Positions 18,343-27,287 of a stretch of DNA of 64,000 nt are shown one piece after another (position 1 is the stretch's first letter; the number at the start of each line of letters is the position of its first letter). The position numbers and the translations under genes were made by a program. The DNA is taken from the NCBI GenBank assembly GCA_039815685.1, contig JBCBYV010000007.1:1-64000 (forward strand), written 5' to 3'. Under the pieces are notes generated by a model. It ran no database searches and had not been told where the DNA came from. It saw only the letters and a list, made by a program, of their open reading frames with translations. Source of the DNA: Thermohalobaculum sp039815685 (GTDB lineage: Bacteria > Pseudomonadota > Alphaproteobacteria > Rhodobacterales > Rhodobacteraceae).

Positions 18343-18421
18343 CCTGCTGTCCTCTGCCCCTCGCGGCTTTGCCGCGTTTTGCTTGGCGGGGGCTCGGACA
18401 CGGTCGGCTGCGCCTGCCCCT

Positions 18422-19765
18422 CTACAATCTTAAGATGTCGTTATAGGTCGCGAACACCATCAGCATCAACACGAGGCTGAGGCCAATCAAAGATCCGTAT
18501 TTGATCACCGTGGCACCGACGGGCCGGCCGCGCACCGCCTCGGCCGCATAGAACATCAGATGCCCGCCATCCAGTACCGGGATCGGGAAGAGGTTCAGGA
18601 GCCCGATCGAGGTCGAGAGGAAAGCGATGAGGTGGATGAACTCCGGAAAGCCCCGCTCCGCCTGCTCGCCCGAGACCTGCGCAATGCGGATCGGCCCGCC
18701 CAGATGCGCAGGGTCCGCCTTGGCCGAGACCAGATCGCCGATGAAGGTGACGGTGTTGGTGATGATCCGCTGCACGTTGGCATAGCCCGCCACCACTGTC
18801 TCGCTGGCAGAGAGCGGCACGGATGTCGGCATGATCCCGCCCGCATCGCTCGCCGAGATGCCGATTGTCGGCAGCGGCAGGTTCTCGCCCGTCACCGGAT
18901 GTGGCCGCGTCACCGAGTCGGGATCGATCTCATAGGCGATCTCCTCGCCTTCCCGGTCGATCAGGATCGTCATCGGCGCATCGATCGGCAGCTCGGCCGT
19001 ATAGACCTGGATGTCGCGGAAGGACCCGATGGGCTCGCCATTGATGCTCAGGATACGGTCGCCCGGCATCATGCCCGCGTTGAAGGCCGGCCGGCCCGGC
19101 ACCACCATCTCGATCTCGGCGCTAAGCCGGTAGGCGACGCTTACCGTGCGCTCCGTACCGTCGCGCTCGACCAAAGCTTCGATGGGCGCACCGTTCGAGA
19201 CCTGCACGGCGCGGCGCACCTCGTTGAAGGTCTCGACCGGCACGCCGTCCATCTCGAGCACCCGGTCGCCCACCTCGAACTCGACGCTGGCCGGCGCATC
19301 CTCGGCGATCCCGCCGATCACCGGCTCTCCGCTCTCCTTTCCTACATTGAGAGCAAGCGCCGCGAAGAGGATGAAAGAAAGCGCGAAATTGAAGAACGGC
19401 CCCGCCGCGACCGTCGCCGTCCGCGCCCAGAGCGGGGCGTTGTGAAAGGCCTGCCGCTGATCCGCGACCGAGAGATGGCTGTCCTCGATCCGCCCAGCGC
19501 TCGCCGGGTCCATATCGCCCACGAAGCGCACATAGCCGCCGAGCGGCAGGGCCGCGACCTGCCAGTCCGTCCCGCGCTTGTCGCGCCAGCCGAAGAGCTT
19601 CGGACCGAAGCCGACGGAGAACACCTCCGCCCGGATCCCGCACCATCGCCCGACGATGTAGTGGCCGTATTCGTGCACGAAGACGACGACGCCCAGCACG
19701 ATGATGAACGGGATGAGGATCGCCAGCGGCTCACCGATGATCGGAATGGCGGACAGAAATTCCAT
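18422..19765 (-). CDS. rseP: Site-2 intramembrane zinc protease RseP
   Basis: RseP-type proteases cut single-span substrates such as anti-sigma factors and leftover signal peptides within the inner membrane. The 447-residue protein has the zinc motif HEYGH at 31-35 in its first helix, two PDZ-like domains in the middle (about 115-330) and the second metal motif LDGGH at 398-402 followed by a final membrane helix. GGAGG stands 5 bases before the ATG. It sits in the usual dxr-rseP-bamA order. Confidence 0.96.
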   Translation of the reverse strand: MEFLSAIPIIGEPLAILIPFIIVLGVVVFVHEYGHYIVGRWCGIRAEVFSVGFGPKLFGWRDKRGTDWQVAALPLGGYVRFVGDMDPASAGRIEDSHLSVADQRQAFHNAPLWARTATVAAGPFFNFALSFILFAALALNVGKESGEPVIGGIAEDAPASVEFEVGDRVLEMDGVPVETFNEVRRAVQVSNGAPIEALVERDGTERTVSVAYRLSAEIEMVVPGRPAFNAGMMPGDRILSINGEPIGSFRDIQVYTAELPIDAPMTILIDREGEEIAYEIDPDSVTRPHPVTGENLPLPTIGISASDAGGIMPTSVPLSASETVVAGYANVQRIITNTVTFIGDLVSAKADPAHLGGPIRIAQVSGEQAERGFPEFIHLIAFLSTSIGLLNLFPIPVLDGGHLMFYAAEAVRGRPVGATVIKYGSLIGLSLVLMLMVFATYNDILRL

Positions 19766-19830
19766 TTAGCCTCCGGTCGCGCCACCCCTGGGCGCGGTCG
19801 CTCACGCTGCGGACCTCCGCAGTCGGATAT

Positions 19831-21000
19831 CTAGGCCGCAAACCGGGGCAGAAGTTCGGCACCGACGCGCCGCGCCTCCGCATCCGCCGCGAATACGTCA
19901 TCGAGATCGTTCGCCGCAGGCATGTCGTCAAGCGCGCGCATCGCCTCGGCGGTCAGATCGGCCATCGCGAGGAACCCGATCCGCCGCGCGATAAAGGCAT
20001 CGAGCGCCACCTCCCGCGCGCCGTTCATGACGCATGCCGCCTGCCCGCCCGCCTCCATCGCCTCGCGCGCAAGCCGGAGCGCGGGGAAGCGCGCGGGGTC
20101 CGGCGCTTCGAAGTCGAGCCGCGCGAGCTTGGCAAAATCCAGCCGCTCCACCGGCAGCGTCGCCCGCTCAGGGTGGGCCATCGCATGCGCGATCGCCACC
20201 CGCATATCCGGCGGGCCCAGATGCGCCAGGATCGAGCCGTCGCGAAACCCGATCATCGAGTGGATGATGGATTGCGGGTGCACGATTACCTCGATCTCCG
20301 CCGGTGCGACGCCAAAGAGATACCGGGCCTCGATCATCTCGAGCGCCTTGTTGAACATCGACGCGCTGTCGATGGAGATGCGCGCGCCCATCGCCCAGTT
20401 CGGATGCGCCACCGCCTGCTCGACCGTGACGGCCTGCATCTCCTCCATCGCCAGCGTGCGGAAGGGTCCGCCCGAGGCGGTCAGGATCAGCCGCTCGAGC
20501 GGGCACCCCCGCTCGGCCGCCACAAGCTGGAAGATCGCGTTGTGCTCGCTGTCAACGGGCAGAAGCGTGGCGCCCGACCGTGCGATCTCGGCCAGGAACA
20601 CGCCGCCGGCCGCCACCAGGCACTCCTTGTTGGCGAGCGCAATGGTCGCACCCTGCCGCACCGCGGCCAGCGTCGGGCGCAGCCCCGCCGCCCCCACGAT
20701 GGCCGACATCAGAAGGTCCACCGGCCGGCTCGCCGCCTCGACCAGCGCCTCGGCCCCCGCCGCCGCCTCGATCCCGGAATTGCCGAGGGCCGCGCGCAGA
20801 TCCTCGAGCCGTGCGGCATCCGCCGTCACCGCCACCTCGGCCCGCAGCCGCTTCGCCGCCTCGGCAATGCCCTCGATGTTGCCGTTCCCGGTCACCGCCA
20901 CGGTCTCGAACCGCTCCGGCCCGAGATTGTCGAGCACCGACAGCGTCGACTGCCCGATCGAGCCCGTCACGCCCAGAATGCTGATCCTGCGTCTCTCCAT
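19831..21000 (-). CDS. dxr: 1-deoxy-D-xylulose 5-phosphate reductoisomerase
   Basis: Dxr makes 2-C-methyl-D-erythritol 4-phosphate, the committed step of the non-mevalonate isoprenoid pathway. The 389-residue protein has the NADPH-binding start GVTGSIGQST (10-19), ANKE (123-126) and the metal/substrate motif VDSEHNA (149-155), followed by ASGGPFR and NWAMGARISIDSA. Length and order are normal for the family. The product feeds undecaprenyl synthesis by the neighbouring uppS. Confidence 0.97.
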   Translation of the reverse strand: MERRRISILGVTGSIGQSTLSVLDNLGPERFETVAVTGNGNIEGIAEAAKRLRAEVAVTADAARLEDLRAALGNSGIEAAAGAEALVEAASRPVDLLMSAIVGAAGLRPTLAAVRQGATIALANKECLVAAGGVFLAEIARSGATLLPVDSEHNAIFQLVAAERGCPLERLILTASGGPFRTLAMEEMQAVTVEQAVAHPNWAMGARISIDSASMFNKALEMIEARYLFGVAPAEIEVIVHPQSIIHSMIGFRDGSILAHLGPPDMRVAIAHAMAHPERATLPVERLDFAKLARLDFEAPDPARFPALRLAREAMEAGGQAACVMNGAREVALDAFIARRIGFLAMADLTAEAMRALDDMPAANDLDDVFAADAEARRVGAELLPRFAA

Positions 21001-21038
21001 CGCCCCCTCATGCCCCGGCCCGCCCCTGCGCGAAACCC

Positions 21039-21869
21039 TCAGGACCAGATGAACACCGTCTGCCCGCGCCAGAGCGTCACGAGGGCCACAACAAGCGTCG
21101 CCGCCATCAGCCCGTCGAAGCGGTCGAGCGCCCCGCCATGCCCCGGCAGGAGACCGCTCGAGTCCTTTACCCCAAAGCGCCGCTTCACAGCACTCTCCGC
21201 CATGTCACCCGCCTGCGCACAGAGCGCCGCAGCGGCAGAGACGGTCACCACCTCCTCGAAGAACGTGCCGGTGGTGAGCCAGGAGAAGATCAGCCCCGTG
21301 AGCGCCGCAAGCGCCACCGCCCCGCAGAGCCCCGACCATGTCTTCTTCGGGCTGACGGCGGGCCAGAGCTTCGGCCCCCCGACCAGGCGCCCGGCGAAAT
21401 AGCCGCCGACATCCGTCGCGATCACCACCAGCACGACCCAGACGATGGCAAGAACGCCGTAGGGATCGGTCAGCCGCAACCAGAGAAAGGCGATCACCGC
21501 GGTGCCGATGAAGGCGATGCCCCCCAGAGCCCAGCGCGCCTGCCGCCCACGCCCGCGCCCGACATCCAGCACCGCGCCGAGACCGAGGCCCAGCGCCAGG
21601 GCAGCAAACCCTGCCTCGAAGCCCAGCACGGGCGAGACCGCGACGGCGGCGACGGCTGCAGCGGCATAGGGCGCATCCGCCGTCGTCACGCTCCCGCCCG
21701 CATGCGCGGTCACGCTCCGCCATTCGAGGGCGAGAAGCGCACCGAGCAGCGCCACGAGCACCACGGTGCCCCAGCCGCCCGCGACGAGAAGCGAGATCGC
21801 AATCGGGGCGACGACGAGCGCGGTCAGGAGACGGGGGAGGAGATCCTCGAAACGCCCGGACCTTCGCAC
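21039..21869 (-). CDS. cdsA: Phosphatidate cytidylyltransferase
   Basis: CdsA makes CDP-diacylglycerol, the precursor of all membrane phospholipids, including the phosphatidylcholine made by the Pcs enzyme encoded at 26345-27106. It is a polytopic inner-membrane protein of about eight hydrophobic segments and ends with the family signature SPKKTWSG and GDMAESAVKRRFG...PGHGGALDRFD. I chose the GTG at 21869, which has GGTGAGGGA just before it, over a TTG at 21902. Confidence 0.95.
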   Translation of the reverse strand: MRRSGRFEDLLPRLLTALVVAPIAISLLVAGGWGTVVLVALLGALLALEWRSVTAHAGGSVTTADAPYAAAAVAAVAVSPVLGFEAGFAALALGLGLGAVLDVGRGRGRQARWALGGIAFIGTAVIAFLWLRLTDPYGVLAIVWVVLVVIATDVGGYFAGRLVGGPKLWPAVSPKKTWSGLCGAVALAALTGLIFSWLTTGTFFEEVVTVSAAAALCAQAGDMAESAVKRRFGVKDSSGLLPGHGGALDRFDGLMAATLVVALVTLWRGQTVFIWS

Positions 21870-21926
21870 CGCTCCCTCACCACCCTGCAACGCCCCCCGC
21901 AAGCCTCCGATCCAGCGCTCTGCGGC

Positions 21927-22799
21927 CTAGCGGCGGCCGCCGGCCGCGCGCGGGGCGTCCTGCACGGCGACGACGCCGCCGAAGCGCCGCTCCCGCCGGG
22001 CATAGTCAGCAAGCACGCGGGCATAGACCGCGCGCGTGAACTCCGGCCAGCACTCGTCGACGAAGGCATATTCGGCATAGGCCGCCTGCCAGAGCAGGAA
22101 GTTCGAGATGCGCCGCTCGCCTGAGGTGCGCACGACCAGATCGGGCTCGCGCTGGCCGCCCGTCCAGAGCGCGGCACCGAACATCGTCTCGTCGATCGCC
22201 TCGGGATCGATCTCGCCCCGGGCCGCCGCCGCCGCCAGCCGCCGCGCCGTCTCCGCGATCTCGGCCCGCGCGCCATAGCTCACGGCGATCTGCACGGTCA
22301 TGCGGTCGTTCTTCGCCGTCCGCGCCTCGATCTTGCGCGCGCGCCGCTGGATGTCCGCCGGCAGCCGGTCGATCTGTCCGAGGAAACGCAGGCGCACGCC
22401 CTTGTCGTCCATCTCCTCTTCCATCCGCGCCATGTAGCGGCGGAAGAGCTGCATCAGCATCGCGATCTCGTAGCTCGGCCGGCTCCAGTTCTCGGTCGAG
22501 AAGGCGAAGACGGTGATCGTCTCCACGCCCCACTCGTAGCTGGCCTTGGCGACCTCGCGCAGACGCTCCATCCCCTCGAGATGCCCGTCGGTGCGCTTCA
22601 GCCCCCGCCGCTCGGCCCAGCGGCCGTTGCCGTCCATGATGAAGGCGATATGCGCGGGCACCCGCACGGGCTGATCCGCCGGCCGATCCGACGGGTCGGC
22701 AAAGTCGATGCCCGACACGCGCCGCTCGATCTCCTCGGCCGTGCCCCCATCGAGTACCCCGTCCAGAGCCCCGTTGCGCGCGTCATTCGTCCCGGTCAT
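21927..22799 (-). CDS. uppS: Polyprenyl (undecaprenyl) diphosphate synthase
   Basis: UppS is the cis-prenyltransferase that makes the undecaprenyl carrier for peptidoglycan and other surface polymers. Motif DGNGRW at 56-61, GHLEGMERL, FSTENWSRP (about 100-108) and the C-terminal GQREPDLVVRTSGERRISNFLLW with the EFTRAVY end are all present. The 290-residue protein is about 40 residues longer than typical because of an N-terminal tail before VPAHIAFIMDGNG. It lies between frr and cdsA as in many alphaproteobacteria. Confidence 0.96.
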   Translation of the reverse strand: MTGTNDARNGALDGVLDGGTAEEIERRVSGIDFADPSDRPADQPVRVPAHIAFIMDGNGRWAERRGLKRTDGHLEGMERLREVAKASYEWGVETITVFAFSTENWSRPSYEIAMLMQLFRRYMARMEEEMDDKGVRLRFLGQIDRLPADIQRRARKIEARTAKNDRMTVQIAVSYGARAEIAETARRLAAAAARGEIDPEAIDETMFGAALWTGGQREPDLVVRTSGERRISNFLLWQAAYAEYAFVDECWPEFTRAVYARVLADYARRERRFGGVVAVQDAPRAAGGRR

Positions 22800-22913
22800 C
22801 GAGCCTCGTCTATGCTGCGCCTCGTGCCGCTCCTGCGGCCTCGGCCCGGTTGATCCACCCTTGCGGGCACGATCCTCCCCTGTGCATTCCCCCAAGCGAC
22901 GTCGGCCTTCGCC

Positions 22914-23480
22914 TCAGACCTGCATGATCTCTGCCTGCTTGGTCTCCAGCGCGTCGTCGACGCGCTTGATCGCCGTATCCGTCAGCGCCTGGATCTCGTC
23001 CTGGAAGAGCTTCTGCTCGTCATCCGACATCCCGGCTGCCTTAGCCTTCTTCACCTGGTCCATTCCGTCACGGCGCACATTGCGGATCGCCACCCTCGCC
23101 TGCTCCGCATACTGCCCCGCCAGCTTGGACAACTCGCGGCGCCTTTCCTCATTTAGTTCGGGGATCGGCAGGCGAAGTATCGTACCGTCCACCACGGGGT
23201 TGATCCCGATGCCCGAGGTCCGGATCGCCTTGTCCACCTTGCCCACCATCTGCTTGTCCCAGACATTGAGCGTCACCATCCGCGGCTCCGGCACGTTGAT
23301 CGTGCCCACCTGGTTGAGCGGCGTCATCTGCCCATAGGCCTCGACCTCGATCGCATCGAGCATACTGGCGGAGGCCCGCCCCGTGCGCAGGGTGGCAAAA
23401 TCTCCTTTCAGCGAGTTAAAGGCACCATCCATACGACGGTTCAGGGCATCGGTATCGATGTCTAGGTCTTCTTCGGCCAT
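22914..23480 (-). CDS. frr: Ribosome recycling factor
   Basis: RRF splits post-termination ribosomes together with EF-G. The 188 residues from the chosen ATG (MAEEDLDIDTDAL) match the standard length and begin the long three-helix bundle; LRTGRASASMLD and the C-terminal DQVKKAKA...DEIQALTD segments are typical. An ATG 12 codons upstream (23516) is also possible but would add a non-conserved leader. It follows pyrH in the usual pyrH-frr-uppS order. Confidence 0.96.
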   Translation of the reverse strand: MAEEDLDIDTDALNRRMDGAFNSLKGDFATLRTGRASASMLDAIEVEAYGQMTPLNQVGTINVPEPRMVTLNVWDKQMVGKVDKAIRTSGIGINPVVDGTILRLPIPELNEERRRELSKLAGQYAEQARVAIRNVRRDGMDQVKKAKAAGMSDDEQKLFQDEIQALTDTAIKRVDDALETKQAEIMQV

Positions 23481-23606
23481 GGCGTCGGGTCTCGTCAGGA
23501 TATCCGGCCACGGCAATGCCTGGCCGTTCGGCTGGCAAGCGTCATACGCTCAGACGCAACTTTCCGCAAACGGGATCGTTCCGCTTCCGGCGCATGAAAT
23601 CGCGCT

Positions 23607-24359
23607 TCAGGACGTCTCGACCGGCCCCACGGTGGTGAACCGGCCCCGCCCGCTCAGCACCTCGGTCATCGCCCCGTCCTCGACCAGGCTGAAGACCACG
23701 ATCGGCAGCGCGTTGTCCCGCGCCAGCGCAATGGCCGACGCGTCCATCACGCGCAGGTTCTTGCCCAGCACATCATCGTAGCTCACGGCCTCGTAGCGCA
23801 CGGCATCCGGGTGCGTCTTCGGATCGCTGTCATAGACGCCATCGACGCTCGTGCCCTTGAAGATCGCGTCGCAATGCATCTCCATCGCGCGCAGCGTCGC
23901 CGCCGTGTCGGTCGTAAAATACGGGTTGCCCGTGCCCGCCGCAAAGATCACCACGCGCCCCTTCTCCAGGTGCCGGATCGCCCGGCGGCGGATGTAGGGC
24001 TCGCAGACCGTATCCATCGGGATGGCGGAGAGCACGCGGGTGTGCACGCCCAGGTTCTCGAGCGAGGACTGCATGCCGAGCGCGTTCATCACGGTCGCCA
24101 TCATGCCCATGTAATCGGCCTGCGCGCGGTCCATGCCCTGCGCCGCGCCCGAGAGCCCGCGGAAGATGTTGCCGCCCCCGATCACCAGGCAGACCTCGAC
24201 GCCCGCATCATGGGCGCGCTTCACCTCCGTCGCGATACGCTTGACCGTGGGTGGGTGGAGGCCGAAGCCCTGCGGCCCCATCAGCGCCTCGCCCGAGAGC
24301 TTCAGGAGGACGCGTCGGAAAACGGGTGCCGCCTCTACCATCGCCTGCGCGTCGGACAT
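23607..24359 (-). CDS. pyrH: Uridylate kinase
   Basis: PyrH phosphorylates UMP to UDP and is the hexameric bacterial UMP kinase. The 250-residue protein has RVLLKLSGEALMG, VIGGGNIFRG, the ADYMGMMATVMNAL segment, FAAGTGNPYFTTDTAATLRA and KGTSVDGVYDSDP, all typical. Start 24359 is preceded by TGGAG; the upstream open frame is not family-like. It is the first gene of the pyrH-frr-uppS-cdsA-dxr-rseP-bamA block. Confidence 0.97.
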   Translation of the reverse strand: MSDAQAMVEAAPVFRRVLLKLSGEALMGPQGFGLHPPTVKRIATEVKRAHDAGVEVCLVIGGGNIFRGLSGAAQGMDRAQADYMGMMATVMNALGMQSSLENLGVHTRVLSAIPMDTVCEPYIRRRAIRHLEKGRVVIFAAGTGNPYFTTDTAATLRAMEMHCDAIFKGTSVDGVYDSDPKTHPDAVRYEAVSYDDVLGKNLRVMDASAIALARDNALPIVVFSLVEDGAMTEVLSGRGRFTTVGPVETS

Positions 24360-24479
24360 GGGCGTGCTCCAGATTTGCTTCGGGCTGGGCGGACCATGGG
24401 CGAATCCTCTCCGCCCCACAAGTGCAGTGCAGCAACGCACCGCAGGCAGGATGGGCGAGGACGCCTTCCACCCACCCCC

Positions 24480-25394
24480 TCAGCCATAATCGACGGGCGT
24501 CCGGAGGGCGTCGCGCCGCGTCATCGCCCAATAGGCCTCGCGCAGCCGCGCCGTCACCGGCCCCTCCGCGCCGTTGCCATAGACCCGGTCGCCGACACGC
24601 ACCGCCGCCACCGGCCCCCCGCCGGAGGTCGCGGTGAAGATCTCGTCGGCCTCAAGGAACTCGTCGAGCGGGATGTCCCGCACCGCCGTCGCAACCCCCG
24701 CCTCCGCCGCGGCCTCCAGCACCGTCAGCCGCGTGACCCCCTCCAGGCAATGGCGCGCCGGCGTCAGCACGCACCCGTCCTTGACCGCGAAGACGTTGAA
24801 GCCCGGCCCCTCCGCGACCGTCCCGTCGGGGGCGGTCAGAAGCACCGTGTCCGCGCCATGCTCATAGGCCTCGAAGAGCCCGGCGGTGAAATCGCCCCAG
24901 TGATAGTTCTTCACCCGCGGGTCGACCGCCTCCTCCCCGATCCGTCGCACCCTCTCCGCCACATGCAGATGCGCCCCCCGCGCCGCGACGTCCTTGGGGA
25001 TCACGTGCACATAGGGCACGCACCAGGCAAAGAAGTGGTTCGCGCAAAGCCGCGGATCCCGCGCCCCCGGCACCGTCGGCGCGCCGCGCGAGCACACCAT
25101 CGAGACATAGGACCATCGAAGCCCGCTCGCCGCGACAACCGCATGCAGCGCCGCCCGGATCTCCGCCCGCCCCTCCGCGGGCTTCAAATGCAGCGCGCGC
25201 ATCGACGCCTCGAACCGGTCGAGATGCTCCTCGAGCCGGAAGAACGCGCCCTCGATCACCATCACCACGTCATAGGTGACATCCGAATGCGTGAGCCCCC
25301 AATCCGTCACGCCGATGGAAGCCTCGCCGACGGGGACGATCCGCCCGCGCTGCCAGGCCGCCCCCTTGGACCAATCGACCGCTGCACCGTCCAT
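24480..25394 (-). CDS. Class IV (fold type IV) aminotransferase, possibly (R)-amine type
   Basis: This 304-residue PLP enzyme belongs to the family of branched-chain, D-amino acid and (R)-amine transaminases. The PLP lysine is Lys162 in VKNYHWGDF and the conserved Glu195 lies in AEGPGFNVF. The segment THSDVTYDVVMVIEGAFFRL (35-54) resembles the (R)-selective amine transaminases and related BCAT-like proteins more than IlvE, and no true IlvE signature is seen. Natural substrates are unknown. GGAGG precedes ATG 25394 at good spacing. The neighbouring methyltransferase is on the same strand. Confidence 0.85.
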   Translation of the reverse strand: MDGAAVDWSKGAAWQRGRIVPVGEASIGVTDWGLTHSDVTYDVVMVIEGAFFRLEEHLDRFEASMRALHLKPAEGRAEIRAALHAVVAASGLRWSYVSMVCSRGAPTVPGARDPRLCANHFFAWCVPYVHVIPKDVAARGAHLHVAERVRRIGEEAVDPRVKNYHWGDFTAGLFEAYEHGADTVLLTAPDGTVAEGPGFNVFAVKDGCVLTPARHCLEGVTRLTVLEAAAEAGVATAVRDIPLDEFLEADEIFTATSGGGPVAAVRVGDRVYGNGAEGPVTARLREAYWAMTRRDALRTPVDYG

Positions 25395-25463
25395 GACCGC
25401 CTCCACCGACTTGCCGAGCCCATGCCATGCCCGGGAGAAACGAGGGACCGGCCCTCCGGCCGC

Positions 25464-26132
25464 TCAGCGTTTGGCGGCCAGAAGGATCGAGTGGAAATCG
25501 CAGCGCGCGTCCCGCGCCACGATCGCCACCACCTCGCAGCCCTCCGCGTCCAGCAGGCGGGCATAGTCCGAAAAGGCGAGGCTCGCATGATGCACCGTCT
25601 CGCCCTCGACCGTGCCGGTCACCCGGCCGGCCTTGTCTCCCACTGTCAGGAGCAGCCCGCCCCCCGGCGCGAGATGCGCGGCCAGCCGTGGCAGCAGCGC
25701 CCGCTGCTCGTCCTCGGTCAGGTGAAAGAAGCTGTCCCACCCGACGATGCCATGAAAGCGCTTCCCGAGATCGAGCTCGCGCATATCCGCCTCGACGAAC
25801 TCGACGCCCGGCAGCCGCTCCCGCGCGATCGCCAGCATCGGGGCCGCGAAGTCGAGTGCTGTGACCTTGCAGCCCGCCTCGGCAAGGTAGCGCGTCACAG
25901 GCTCGCCCGCTCCGCAGCCGAGCTCCAGCACCTCGCCACCTGCGGGGACCTGCGCCAGCAGCCGGTCGAGCCACGGCTTCTCGAAGAACGCGCGCGACCG
26001 CTGCCGGTCATACCCGGCCGCCACGCGCGCGTAGAGCTCTTTATGCGCCGCCGACCAGTCAGTCACCGACGGGTCCGCCTTCGACACATCCGCCTCGCCC
26101 ATCTGTTCTCGTCCCATCCGCCGTGAGCCCAT
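25464..26132 (-). CDS. Class I SAM-dependent methyltransferase
   Basis: The SAM-binding motif VLELGCGAGEPVTRYLAEAG, then VTALDFAAPML and EADMRELDL mark a class I (Rossmann-fold) methyltransferase. Helices before the domain (WSAAHKELYARVAAGYDRQR) fit the methyltransferase 11/25 group. The substrate cannot be told. Three in-frame ATGs (26132, 26117, 26102) are possible; I chose the first. It lies upstream of the class IV transaminase on the same strand with a short gap of about 70 bases, so the two may be cotranscribed. Confidence 0.8.
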   Translation of the reverse strand: MGSRRMGREQMGEADVSKADPSVTDWSAAHKELYARVAAGYDRQRSRAFFEKPWLDRLLAQVPAGGEVLELGCGAGEPVTRYLAEAGCKVTALDFAAPMLAIARERLPGVEFVEADMRELDLGKRFHGIVGWDSFFHLTEDEQRALLPRLAAHLAPGGGLLLTVGDKAGRVTGTVEGETVHHASLAFSDYARLLDAEGCEVVAIVARDARCDFHSILLAAKR

Positions 26133-26344
26133 TGGTAGCTCACCAGCACGATTTTCATCGCGATTGCGCGTTCCGATCAACCGTTGAGACGGGCGGCTGT
26201 CCAATGGTCGTGATGGCGCCGCACAGCCGGCCGAGCGAAAGTCGCAATGTCGCGCGCACAAACCCGTTAACCATCGCAACCGGTGGCACCGGCAAAGCGC
26301 CACCGTGGCTAAGCCGCTCCGGCCTCCAGCCGCTCAGGCAGCGG

Positions 26345-27106
26345 TCAGTCGTCCTCGACGGGCCCCACGACGGAGCGCCAGAGCGAGAGGGCCACGAAAT
26401 ACAGCGACGCCGCCGCCCAGACCCAGAACGTCCCAGGCGCCTCATCCCGCGGCACGGCACCGTCCTTGCCCACAAGGACAAGCCCCAAGGTCGTCGCCGC
26501 CCAAAGGGCCGTCACCGGGATGCTGAAGCGTCGAAAATACTTAACTCTGATCGGATGCACGTATTTCAGCGGAACAAAGGTCAGAACAGCGCAAGTCCCA
26601 ATCACCGCAAGGTTCACCCACGGGTCACTGCCGATAATGAAGAACACGAGCACAACGAGATTCCACAACGCCGGAAACCCGACGAAGTAGTAATCTTGGC
26701 TCTTCATGCCTGAATTGGCGAAGGTATAACAACTGACACCGCAAACCAGCGCTGCCGTTATCATCGCCCAGCCCTCGGGCACGAAGCCATACCAGTAGAT
26801 CGCCATCGCCGGGATGACGACATAGGTGAAATAGTCGATGACATTGTCGAGGGTGTCGCCATCGACTTGCGGAATGACCTCCCGAACCCGTGCCTTACGG
26901 GCCAGCGTGCCGTCGATACCATCGACCGCCAGGGCAAGGCCGAGCCAGAGAAAGGCAATCTGCAGATCGCCCTCGATCAAGGCCACCAAAGCCAGAAATC
27001 CAAGCACCGCGCCTGACGCAGTGAATGCGTGCACGGCCCAGGCACGCGCCCTCTCCGCCCTGTCGAACTCTTCGCGCTCGAGCTGCTCGCGCCGCGCCGC
27101 GTTCAT
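26345..27106 (-). CDS. pcs: Phosphatidylcholine synthase
   Basis: Pcs condenses choline directly with CDP-diacylglycerol to phosphatidylcholine, a route restricted to bacteria. The 253-residue polytopic membrane protein has the CDP-alcohol phosphotransferase signature in the Pcs spacing: DG at 65-66 (DGTLAR), then Gly83, Asp87 and Asp91 in GDTLDNVIDY. About eight hydrophobic segments are visible. GGGAGG stands before ATG 27106; the open frame continues upstream but only as non-membrane sequence. Choline supply is therefore expected in the habitat or from uptake. Confidence 0.93.
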   Translation of the reverse strand: MNAARREQLEREEFDRAERARAWAVHAFTASGAVLGFLALVALIEGDLQIAFLWLGLALAVDGIDGTLARKARVREVIPQVDGDTLDNVIDYFTYVVIPAMAIYWYGFVPEGWAMITAALVCGVSCYTFANSGMKSQDYYFVGFPALWNLVVLVFFIIGSDPWVNLAVIGTCAVLTFVPLKYVHPIRVKYFRRFSIPVTALWAATTLGLVLVGKDGAVPRDEAPGTFWVWAAASLYFVALSLWRSVVGPVEDD

Positions 27107-27224
27107 GGCCGCCTCCCGGTTCCGATCATGCGCGCAGAGTAACGAACAGTCAGGCGGGCGCAACAAAAGCGTCATGGCCCCGTCTCGGCGGCCCTCTGAA
27201 GGGCCATCGCCAAAGACCTGATGC

Positions 27225-27257
27225 AAAAAGAAAAACGCGCCCCACGGTGTGGGGCGC
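27225..27257 (-). terminator. Intrinsic terminator of tsf
   Basis: Read on the minus strand, GCGCCCCAC pairs with GTGGGGCGC around a 3-base loop and is followed by GTTTTTCTTTTT. It lies 30 bases after the tsf stop and separates tsf from pcs. Confidence 0.93.
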
Positions 27258-27287
27258 ATTCAAAGCAACAAAGCGTCGCGGGGGGCG

